DNA of 19,295 nucleotides from Deltaproteobacteria bacterium. Lineage in GTDB: Bacteria > Myxococcota_A > UBA9042 > DTJE01. Location of the stretch: contig JADHTP010000027.1 in assembly GCA_016784945.1 (NCBI GenBank), forward strand, positions 1 to 19,295, in the 5' to 3' direction. The notes under the pieces are model-generated. The model worked only from the letters and a program-made list of their open reading frames with translations. It was not told the origin of the DNA and ran no database searches. Positions 7,110 through 16,200 of the stretch are shown in pieces; the first letter of the stretch is position 1, and the number at the start of each line of letters is the position of its first letter. The position numbers and the translations under genes were made by a program.

Positions 7110-7238
7110 GTGTTCATCGATGACGACGGGACCGTCACGTTCACGGACCTGACGGAAGACATGGGCCGGATCGCGGGGAAACTGGACCCGTCCCGTGGGC
7201 CGGAAAAAGCCAAACCACAACGAACGGAGACTGGATGA
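7110..7238 (+). CDS. Small acidic protein translationally coupled to mtnA
   Basis: This 42-codon ORF is not a recognised family. The proposed start is GTG 7110, preceded by GGGAGG with 5-base spacing; an in-frame ATG at 7089 would add seven residues but has no visible ribosome binding site. The product begins FIDDDGTVTFTDLTEDMGRI, an acidic amphipathic stretch, and ends in a Lys/Arg/Pro-rich tail. It has no signal peptide or membrane segment. Its TGA overlaps the mtnA ATG (7235) as ATGA. That fact, plus the ribosome binding site, is the main argument that it is translated. It could alternatively be a leader ORF that only sets mtnA translation. Confidence 0.5.
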   Translation: MFIDDDGTVTFTDLTEDMGRIAGKLDPSRGPEKAKPQRTETG

Positions 7239-8272
7239 TGCCCGATGAGATCCGACCGGTGTTCCTGAAGGACGACGCCGTCATGATGCTGGACCAGAGG
7301 CTTCTCCCCGGCCGGGAGGTCTACCTGGAATTCACGTCGGCCCAGGCCGTGTCCGACGCGATCCGCGACATGGTGGTCCGTGGCGCCCCCGCCATCGGCG
7401 TGGCGGCGGCCATGGGCCTGGCCGTGTCCGTACCGGCGTCGGCCGAAGACCCGGACACCTTCGACACGGCCTTCGAAGGCGCCTGCAGGATTATCGCCGC
7501 GGCCCGACCCACGGCGATCAACCTTTCCTGGGCGGTGAACCGGATGCGAGGCGTCTACCAGGCCCACAAGGCCCGAGGCGTGCCCGCGGTGCGGGAAGCG
7601 CTGCGCCAGGAGTCCCAGGCGGTCATGGACGAGGACATCGGGATGAACCGGGCCATCGGGAAACACGGTGGCGCCCTTATTCCCGACGGCGCCAACGTGA
7701 TGACCCACTGCAACGCCGGGGCATTGGCCACCGGCGGATACGGCACGGCCCTGGGCGTGATCCGCGGTGCGCGGGAGGCGGGCCGCAAGGTGAAGGTGTT
7801 CTCCTGCGAGACACGTCCCTACCTCCAGGGGGCCCGACTCACATCCTGGGAACTGGTGCGGGACGGCTTCGACGTGACCCTGATCACCGACAATGCGGCG
7901 GGCCACCTCATGGCCACCGGTGCCATCGATTGCATCGTGGTGGGGTCCGACAGGACCGCTGCCAACGGGGACGTGGCCAACAAGATCGGCACCTACACCC
8001 ACGCGGTGCTGGCCCACCGCCACGGCATCCCTTTCTACGTGGCCATACCCACCAGCACCCTGGACATGGACTGCCCCGACGGCTCTCATATTCCCATCGA
8101 GGAGCGTCCGAAGGAAGAGGTTCTGGGCTTCGGGGGACAGCGGGTGGCGGCCGAGGGCGTGGAAGTGAGAAACCCGGCCTTTGACGTCACGCCGTGGCAA
8201 CTGGTCACGGCCATCATCACCGAACGGGGAGTCCACCGTGCCGGTCCCGACGGCTACGATTTCCGCATCTGA
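7235..8272 (+). CDS. mtnA: S-methyl-5-thioribose-1-phosphate isomerase
   Basis: The 345-residue cytoplasmic enzyme converts methylthioribose-1-phosphate to methylthioribulose-1-phosphate in methionine salvage, recycling methylthioadenosine. Motifs in order are RGAPAIGVAAAMGLA, THCNAGALAT, CETRPYLQGARLTSWEL, GSDRTAANGDVANKIGTY and PFYVAIPTSTLD. The catalytic pair known from the family is visible as Cys159 (in HCNAG) and Asp239 (in GSDRT). Length is typical. Two in-frame ATGs (7235 and 7238) compete; the first overlaps the stop of the preceding small ORF and has CGGAGA upstream. No other methionine-salvage gene is in the window. The related eIF2B-alpha-like and ribose-1,5-bisphosphate isomerase families are less likely given the exact motifs. 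Confidence 0.95.
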   Translation: MMPDEIRPVFLKDDAVMMLDQRLLPGREVYLEFTSAQAVSDAIRDMVVRGAPAIGVAAAMGLAVSVPASAEDPDTFDTAFEGACRIIAAARPTAINLSWAVNRMRGVYQAHKARGVPAVREALRQESQAVMDEDIGMNRAIGKHGGALIPDGANVMTHCNAGALATGGYGTALGVIRGAREAGRKVKVFSCETRPYLQGARLTSWELVRDGFDVTLITDNAAGHLMATGAIDCIVVGSDRTAANGDVANKIGTYTHAVLAHRHGIPFYVAIPTSTLDMDCPDGSHIPIEERPKEEVLGFGGQRVAAEGVEVRNPAFDVTPWQLVTAIITERGVHRAGPDGYDFRI

Positions 8273-8529
8273 CCCGATTTCCTCACTAATGAATGATGCA
8301 AATACACTAAATGTCGGGTGCTGCTTTTGGATGACATACGGCGGCCAGGCCCGGAATTGCGGAATCCTTTCAGAGATGTCCGGCGTTACAGATAAATAAT
8401 TTGCAAGATAATTCCGACACTTGACCCCGCGCGCGCCTTTATATCTTGTCAGAATACCCAATATGGCCGACAATATTCGAAATTCGTCCTGACTTGAGAT
8501 GGTCTCTTTCTGAAACAAGAGGTGCCGAC
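8273..8529. other. Relatively AT-rich intergenic region before the surface-protein genes
   Basis: This 257 bp gap is clearly richer in A+T than its surroundings and includes an AT tract at 8388-8412. I see no gene in it. It contains the candidate promoters at 8421-8474. An imperfect candidate stem (ACCCGA/TCGGGT at 8272-8277 and 8314-8319) is too loose to call a terminator. Confidence 0.7.
8421..8474 (+). promoter_or_regulatory. Candidate promoter(s) for the OmpA gene
   Basis: Two overlapping sigma-70-like pairs can be read. TTGTCA (8446-8451) and GACAAT (8469-8474) are 17 bases apart. TTGACC (8421-8426) and TATCTT (8442-8447) are only 15 apart. The AT tract at 8388-8412 sits upstream like an UP element. 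The choice between them is uncertain. Confidence 0.35.
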
Positions 8530-10164
8530 GTGAAGTGGTGCTGCACTCGATTGATGGTCGTCGTTCTTGCCGCTACCTGTACTGGCCTTCTGGCCTTTCC
8601 CGGGGAGTCGGCAGCCGATGACACCAACGTCAACGTGAACTCCTTCCGTCCGTCGCTCCACCCGGGCGACATCCTTGGAATACGGTCCAATACCATGCCA
8701 AAGCAATGGGATTGGGGCGCGGGGGCCTGGCTCACCTACCAGTACAAGCCCTTGAAGTTGACGTTCAACAACACGCAACTGCCCTCGAGCGTGGCGCTGC
8801 TCAAGCACCAGTTCATCATGGACGTCTACGGTCACGTAGCCTTCCTTGACTGGCTGCACGTGGGCCTGGCGCTTCCAATGGTCTTCGTTTCCAAGGGCGA
8901 GGCGGCGCCTACGCTGGTTCCCAATGCCTTCAACCAGGTGAGCGGGGTCACCCTGGGTGACCTGCGGCTCAGCCTCAAGTTCCGCATCATCGGCGGGAAC
9001 GGTGACGGCTGGGGATTCGGTATTTCCGAAGACCTGACCTTCCCCAACTCCACAAAGGACAACTTCTCCGGGGATACCAACGTGACCTCCACCACACGCC
9101 TGATCGGGGACTACTCCCAGGACGGGTGGAACATGGCCTTGAACGTGGGCTTCCGCTTCCGCAAGCCCCACACGGTCTTCGGCAACAACATCAGCCACCA
9201 GCTCCTGTACGGGCTGGGTATTTCCGCCCCGACCATCTGCGGGACACTGGAAGTGCTGGGTACCCTCGAGGGCCATACGTCGCTGACCGATCCCTTCCAG
9301 GACTCCCATGGCAACCTGCTGAACCTCATGGCGGGCCTGCGCTGGTACACGGACGTTGGTGTCAACGTGACCGCAACGGGTGGTGGTGGAGTCCTCAACG
9401 GATTCGGCAGCCCCGCCTTCATCGGCGCCGTGAACGTGGAATACGCGCACAAGAAGCTGGAGAAGGGTTGCGAGGTCCCGGTGGACTCTGACGGCGACGG
9501 AATTATCGACGAAGAGGATGCCTGCCCCGCAGACCCGGGTCCCCCGGAGACCGGTGGCTGTCCCGACAGGGATGGCGACGGCATCATCGACGCGGATGAC
9601 CAGTGCCCGGACGATCCGGGACCGCCGGAAACACAGGGCTGCCCGGACACCGACGGTGACGGGATCGTGGATTCCAAGGACGCCTGCCCGAAGACGCCCG
9701 GTGTGGCCAAGTACAGCGGCTGCCCCGACACCGACGGTGACGGCATCCCGGACATCGACGACAAGTGCCCCGAGGAGCCCGGTGTGGTCGAGTACCAGGG
9801 TTGTCCCGAGCCTGTTGTGGTGAAGATCGTGATTTCCGAGAAGGTCTTCTTCGACTATGACAGCAACAGCATCAAGAAGAAGTCCTATTCGATCCTGCGG
9901 GAACTGTCCACCTTCATCAAGGATAACCCGCAGCTCAAGAAGATCTTCATCGAAGGTCATACCGACAGCAAGGGTTCTGTCGAGTACAACAACAAGCTCA
10001 GCCTGAGGCGTGCCAAGGCCGTCAAGGGCTTTCTGGTGAAGCGCGGTGTCAAGTCCAGGCGACTGAAGGCGAAGGGCTTTGGTCCCAGCGATCCCATTGC
10101 CGACAACGGTACTGACGAAGGCCGCGCCCAGAACCGTCGTGTCGAGTTCATTATCCAGGACTAG
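8530..10164 (+). CDS. OmpA-family outer-membrane protein with thrombospondin type 3 repeats
   Basis: The 544-residue protein should anchor the outer membrane to peptidoglycan. A signal peptide (about residues 1-30, ending near ESAADD) leads to a beta-barrel-like region of alternating aromatic strands (about 35-315). Four thrombospondin type 3 repeats follow (319-427, DSDGDGIIDEEDACP and variants), which bind calcium in characterised proteins. The C-terminal OmpA domain starts near 430 (VFFDYDSNSIKK), with EGHTDSKGS and NNKLSLRRAKAVKGFL forming the peptidoglycan-contact motif. The frame is open from TTG 8446, but GTG 8530 is the better start: AAGAGG lies 7 bases before it and the signal peptide begins there. 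The giant lipoprotein gene starts 38 bp downstream with no visible terminator, so the two are probably co-transcribed. Confidence 0.92.
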   Translation: MKWCCTRLMVVVLAATCTGLLAFPGESAADDTNVNVNSFRPSLHPGDILGIRSNTMPKQWDWGAGAWLTYQYKPLKLTFNNTQLPSSVALLKHQFIMDVYGHVAFLDWLHVGLALPMVFVSKGEAAPTLVPNAFNQVSGVTLGDLRLSLKFRIIGGNGDGWGFGISEDLTFPNSTKDNFSGDTNVTSTTRLIGDYSQDGWNMALNVGFRFRKPHTVFGNNISHQLLYGLGISAPTICGTLEVLGTLEGHTSLTDPFQDSHGNLLNLMAGLRWYTDVGVNVTATGGGGVLNGFGSPAFIGAVNVEYAHKKLEKGCEVPVDSDGDGIIDEEDACPADPGPPETGGCPDRDGDGIIDADDQCPDDPGPPETQGCPDTDGDGIVDSKDACPKTPGVAKYSGCPDTDGDGIPDIDDKCPEEPGVVEYQGCPEPVVVKIVISEKVFFDYDSNSIKKKSYSILRELSTFIKDNPQLKKIFIEGHTDSKGSVEYNNKLSLRRAKAVKGFLVKRGVKSRRLKAKGFGPSDPIADNGTDEGRAQNRRVEFIIQD

Positions 10165-10202
10165 GTGTCAGGTAGGAAAAGTTGCATCAAGGGGTTACCA
10201 GA

Positions 10203-13200
10203 ATGCTGAAAACGTCTACGGTGATTGACATTCTCAATGGTCGCTTGCTGAAGATCGCGCTCCCCGCGATCTTGATAGCTGGTTTCGCTGGCATGAACCT
10301 GGGTTGCGGAGGCGGCAGTCTGCCCTACAACTTGCCTCTGGACCTACCCGACGGTGACGTGGCCGATGCGGAAGTGCCAATCCTCTGCACGGACCAGGCC
10401 GATCCCGAAGCCTACTGTCAGCAGTGGGCCGCCACCAATTTCGGCGCCTGCGTCTGGGCCACCTGCGACATGGCCACAGGTGACTGCGTCCGGGACGACA
10501 ACAAACTGGACGGGCAGGACTGCGATGACAACGACCTGTGCACGGATTCCGGCACGTGCCAGGACGGCCAGTGCGTGGGTTCCGACCCGGTCGATCCCGA
10601 CGACGGATTCGCATGCACCGTAGACACGTGCGACCCCGCCACCGGAATCGTCAACACGCTCGACGACACTCTCTGCGATGACGGTGACCCCTGCACCGGT
10701 ATCGAGACCTGCGATCCCATCGCCGACACCGCCGACCCGGTGACCGGCTGCGTCACGTCCCCACCCTCGGACGAAGACACGACCTGCGACGGCGTTGACG
10801 ACGACTGCGACGGTGACACGGACGAGGACTACGTGTCCGACGACACCTGCGGCGTGGGCTACTGCCTGACGAACAACACGCCGTCCGTCTGCGTCGACGG
10901 CCAGGAGACGGCCTGCCAGCCTGGCGCGCCTAACTCCGCGGACGACCCCTGTCCGGCCGACGGCATCGACGATGACTGCGACGGGCTTACGGACGAGGAT
11001 TGTGCCGGTGGAGAACCGGTGACGGGAGCGGAGGTGATCTTTACCTCCACCCTGGGATTGGACACCAGGATCGTGACCGAGCCTTCGGGCGACCCCGGCT
11101 TCTATGACAGCCAGCTCGTGGACATCACCAACCCGAACCAGGGCGGGACCACCAACGCCTCGGTGAACGGCAACGTGGCTCCCAATCCCCTGCCCTGGCA
11201 GATCAAGGCCGGCACTGCTGCCCAGGTGGAACTGGTGACCTCTCGTGACACCGTGTATGAAGACGACAGCGACCTGACCGCGTACGCCTACGTGACCGAC
11301 GCCATCGGCAGCCCGGTGGACCCCTTCACCAACGTGGAGTTCCAGTGGGACATCGCGGGCGCGCTCGTGAAGGCCACCGGCGCATCCCTTGGCAACGGCC
11401 TTTTCACCGCCACCCTCACGCCGCCCACGGCCGCCTTTGCCGGCGCCACTGGCACCATCGTCGCCAATTCCGGTGTCGTTTCCCCGACTGTGGCCGCCGA
11501 CGCCATGGACACCCCCCCGGGCACGGGCTTCGTGCAGGTGGGTGAAGTGGGCATCGAACTGCCCCTGGGACCCCGTTTCGACAACAGCCAGTTCGACGTT
11601 CCGGTGTTCGTGAACACGGGCGCCAACGTGGTGGGTGCATACAACCTCACCATCAATTTCGACACCGCGATGCTCGAGGCCCTGGACGTTTCCAGCCCCT
11701 TGGCTCACCTCACGCCGGTATTCAACATCGACAACAACGCCGGCACCATCAGTTTCAACGCCACCAACACGGATCCCGGCACTGGTCAGCCCACGGGGGC
11801 AAAGGCCCAGGTGGCCACACTGACCTTCAGGGTGAAGAACGGCACACCCGCCGGCACGACTGGGCAGGTATCCGGCCAGGCAGTGGATCTGCTCAACACC
11901 ACCGGTACGGGACTGGATTTCCTGACCAATTCCGTGGTCCAGGTGTTCGACGGCTTCGGACTGGGTACCAGCGGCCTGGTGGAGGTAAAGAACGTTGAAC
12001 TGCGCGGCATCTTCGCGCGGGCTCTGGACAACACCCTGCTGAACTGGTCCGTCCTGACCGGAACGCTCCCAACGACGACGATTGAAGTTACCGAAGTCTT
12101 CAGCGACGGTTCCACCGACATGGCCAGGGACCCCGTGGCCGCCACCTGCGCATCGGGCGACACCAACGTGGCCACCACCCAGGATTGCACCGTCACCGGC
12201 GCCGGCGCCGGCACGACCGACATCACGGCCTCGGCCGACGGCTTCGACGCTTCCGCCATGATTTACGTGCTCGATCCCACTTTCGACGTGTCCCTGGATG
12301 ACGACGCCCTGGGTCTGATCACGGACCTCGGCGTGTTGCAGGGAACCCAGGCCGTCGTGGAGGCGACCTTCTCCGACGGCTTCCTCTACAGTTTTACCCT
12401 GGACGTGACCGACGATGTGACCTTCGATACGGGCGATTCCGCCGTGGTGACCGTGGATGGCGCCACCGGCAAGGTCACCGCCGTTGCCGACGGCACCACC
12501 GACGTGCAGGCCCTGGGCATGGGAGCCGCGCTGCTGGGCGCCAAGTCCGTGACCGTGGACTCCACCGATGAAATCACCGTTACAGGCCTTCACGTGATCG
12601 TGCCGGCCTGGATCCGGATGGTCTGGGTGCAACCCGACCAGGTTCCCGATGCCGACGGTCTGTTGGCGGACCGGGCACAAGTGCGCAACGTGTTCACCAA
12701 GGAGGGCCAGCAGGTCCAATCCTCAGTCTATGTCGTGTTTTCCGATGACGAGATCACCAACGGCGGCAGCCGCATCGACGTGACCGGCGAGCAGGGAACG
12801 ACCTTCGCCTCTTCCGATGAGGGCATCGGCACCGTGGACGACAGCGGCGTGGTGGCGGCCGTGTCCGGTGGCAATGCCAACCTGGAGGTTACCTGGCTCA
12901 GTGAAGGTGGATTCACCATTGACGGCGTAGGTCCCTACGTTGTGGAACTGTTCGATGCCACGGGCGTGGACGCCACCATCGGCGATGACCAGCTGGCCAT
13001 CAACGACGTGGACCTTGCCGCGACGCTGAAGGGACTCCCCACGGTGACCAACATCACCGTGGAAATCACTTTCGAGGACAACTCCACCAAGGACTTCACC
13101 GAAGACTCGCGGACCATCTACACTGTGACCACCGGGGCGACCCTGGTGACGGTGACCAATTTCGCCGACTGCGTGGGCGTTCTCGGGTGCGTTCCCGGCA

Positions 13201-16200
13201 CCGTGACATCCACGGGCAACGGGTTCGGCCCTGTCGAGATCGAGGTCACCTTCGACGGTGAGTACCTGGCGGGCCTGTCGGACACCGTGCAGCTGGAGGT
13301 CGTGGCCTGGGATGTCATCCACCTCCAGAGCTGGGAGATGTACACCCCGGACGGCTCGAATCCCGTGGTCGAGGACACCCTGTCCTTCATCGAAGGGACC
13401 TCTGAATGGCAGCGCTCCATGCTGCAGGTATGGCACTCCTTCACCGACGGTTCCATCATCGATCGCACGGCCCAGGCCGGATACGGCGTGCTGGACGGCA
13501 ACGTTCTGCAGGTAGTGCAGAACGGTACGGTGCAGGCACGGGCCGTCGGACCCGGCGCTACGGAAATCGACGCCACGGACAGCGGCAAGACCACCGATCC
13601 CCTGACCATCACCGTGGACACGGTTGAACAGGACGTGGTCGGTCTGTATCCCGACTTCCTGGCCGGCGTGCCCTGCGGCATGGACCGGCCCCTGCACGGC
13701 ATCAAGGACGTCAGCACCGCGCAACTGGACGTGTACGGCCAGTACGACGACGGAACCCGCAACTGGCTCACCCCCGGGCTCGGACCGGTGAACGGGACCA
13801 AGCCCAACGCCGCCTGGGTCGTACCCGGTCTGCTGGACTTCACGGCCGCCAACAACGATCCCTTCGGCACCTACGCGGCGTTCACCACGGTAGGCGCCAC
13901 CACCGGACTGGCCACCATCCATGGGAACGGACCGGCCACCGCCACGGTAGACGTGGCCACCGCCGCGGACACCGGCTCCGCCTTTGACCCGCCGGCCCCC
14001 CTGGGCCTCCTGGTCAACCTCACGCCGGCCGTGGGCGACGTGGACATGGGCGACGTCAACTGCCTGCCCTTCCCCGATCGCACGGCTGACGAGTACTTCG
14101 AGATGCCCGTCCGTGTGAACACCGGCGCTCAGAGCCTGGGCGGCCTGGACATCCAGATCACCTTCGACCCGGACGTGCTGGAAGTCACACCCGACACCGG
14201 ACCCGAGGTAGTCCAGGGTTCCGGCGTCATGGGCAACACCACCGTGTTCAGCGCCAACCCCTACGCGGCACCGGGGACCATCCTGCTCAACCTGGTCATG
14301 GCCAACGGCGCGGCTGTCAGCGGCGACGGGATAGAGGTCGCCCGCATCCGGTTCAAGGCCCTGAAATCCGGCGATTCCATCAGTGACATGGCCGGTGTGA
14401 TCATCGGTCTGAACGACGAGGCCATCCAGCCGATTCCCACAGGTGGCACGGTACCCCGTGACTTCGTGGCCGGCGCCGGCCCCCTCGACCCCTATCCCGG
14501 TGGTGTCTGGGGCGATGCCGACGACAACAACGAATACCAGTTGGAAGACGTCCAGTTCGTCCAGAACAGCCTTGCCGGGCTGTTTATTCCCAACCCGACC
14601 CAGCAGGCCCAGTCGGACATCTTCCCCGACGGATCCGTGAACACCAGGGACACCTTCTACGGGTCCCTTGTCCTCGCCCGACTGTCCCATTTCGTGGATG
14701 GCGACGCCGTGGACACTCCCACCGGCCCGGGTCAGGTCCAGTTGCGTGCGACCCTCATCGACCGCGACCAGAATCCCGTGACCGGCAACGTGCAGGTACG
14801 GTTCGAACTGAAGACCGTGAACAACGCGGCCACCATCGACTTCACGAACGGGGTAACCCCAACTGCGTTCGGCTCGGTGGAAACCGTTGCCTACCACGCC
14901 GGGAACGGCGTATGGGTCACCGATGTGACCGGCCTCCAGGTGGACGAAACGGGCATCCAGGTCGTGGTCCTGCTGGACGTCCCGCAAGGTGCGGGCGTAA
15001 AGACCACCGCGTTCCTTGACTCCCAGACGCTGATCAATCCCGAAACCGGACTGCCCGACCCGCTGGCCACCTACCGGCCCCTGTTCACCTTCGATTATTC
15101 AGACGTGCTGGACTGCAGCCAGGTGACCTTCGGTGACATGGTGGCCGTGAACGACGTGGCCCTGGGTACCAGCGGTCATCCCGGACAGGGCCTGAACGTG
15201 AACATGGCCCCGGGGTGTGCCCCGCAGGGCAACTGTTCCATGGACATCGACAACCAGGCGTCCCTGCTGGCGCCCCTGGCCAACCCGGCCATTGCCGCGG
15301 AACTGGAGGCCGTGACCTGGGGAACGGCCATGATGGACTTCATCAACTACCAGGCTGACGGCGTGCCCTTCAAGCTTCCGGTCTACGCCGGCATGCTGGA
15401 CCCGGCCAACGCGGGCTGCGACTTCAAGAACCAGTCCTGCGACTTCCTGGTACCCTTCTACAACTTCGATCTGCAGTGCGAACCGCTGTACTTCTTCAGC
15501 AACGCCGAGGTCAATGCCGGCAAGCTGACGGCGGGTGGACCGGGTCACGATTTCAACGTGACCGTGGATTACAACGGCCAGCCCGTTTCCGGCACCATCC
15601 ACGACGCCCAGTTAGACGCCACGGTGGTGACCGACATTGGCGGAGCCATCATCGGTCTGACCAATACGAGCATCATCGCCGGGGCCGTGGTCCCCGCCGA
15701 CCTGCTCACCGTGTTCGACGTGGTCTTCCCGGGCGACGGCAACACCGTGGTCTACAACCACCCGCAGCTGGGACCGATCAACAAGGATTTCGTGGTACAG
15801 CAGATCCAGAACATCGCGCCGGACTACGACACCGACGGCGACACCATCGCCGACGCCGTGTCCATCGGCGCCGTCTTCACGGCCCTGGCGGTCGGCGACA
15901 CAGTGGCTCTGGACGCGACCTGCGACGGCGTGGACGACGACGGCGACGGCCAGACCGATGAAGACTACGTGCCCACGACCACCAACTGCGGCCTGGGTGT
16001 GTGCGCCGCAACGGGCCAACTGGTCTGCCTCAACGGAGTCCCCACCGACAACTGCGCGGAGGGCCCGCAGCTATCACCTACGGACGCCACCTGCGACCTC
16101 GTGGATGACAACTGCAACGGGACCCCCGACGAGGACTACGCACCCGACGCCACCTGCGGCGTGGGCTATTGCCAGACCACCAATACGCCTTCCACCTGTG

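Noticed and set aside
8272..8319. Possible terminator after mtnA (ACCCGA/TCGGGT)
   Set aside because: It has only six paired bases around a 36-base loop, with a short T run displaced from the stem.
5597..8518. 973-codon minus-strand ORF
   Set aside because: It lies opposite the L,D-transpeptidase and mtnA, both with intact catalytic motifs on the plus strand. The composition is typical of an antisense shadow.
8446..8529. TTG start extending the OmpA protein by 28 residues
   Set aside because: The extension would precede the signal peptide and overlaps the probable promoter; GTG 8530 has a well-spaced AAGAGG.
10344..12719. Long minus-strand ORF (791 codons) opposite the giant lipoprotein gene
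   Set aside because: It is the complement of a strongly coding, GC-rich plus-strand frame with clear domains; the product is Gly/His/Val-rich with no recognisable motif. The same applies to the minus ORFs at 12723-14987 and 16959-18752.
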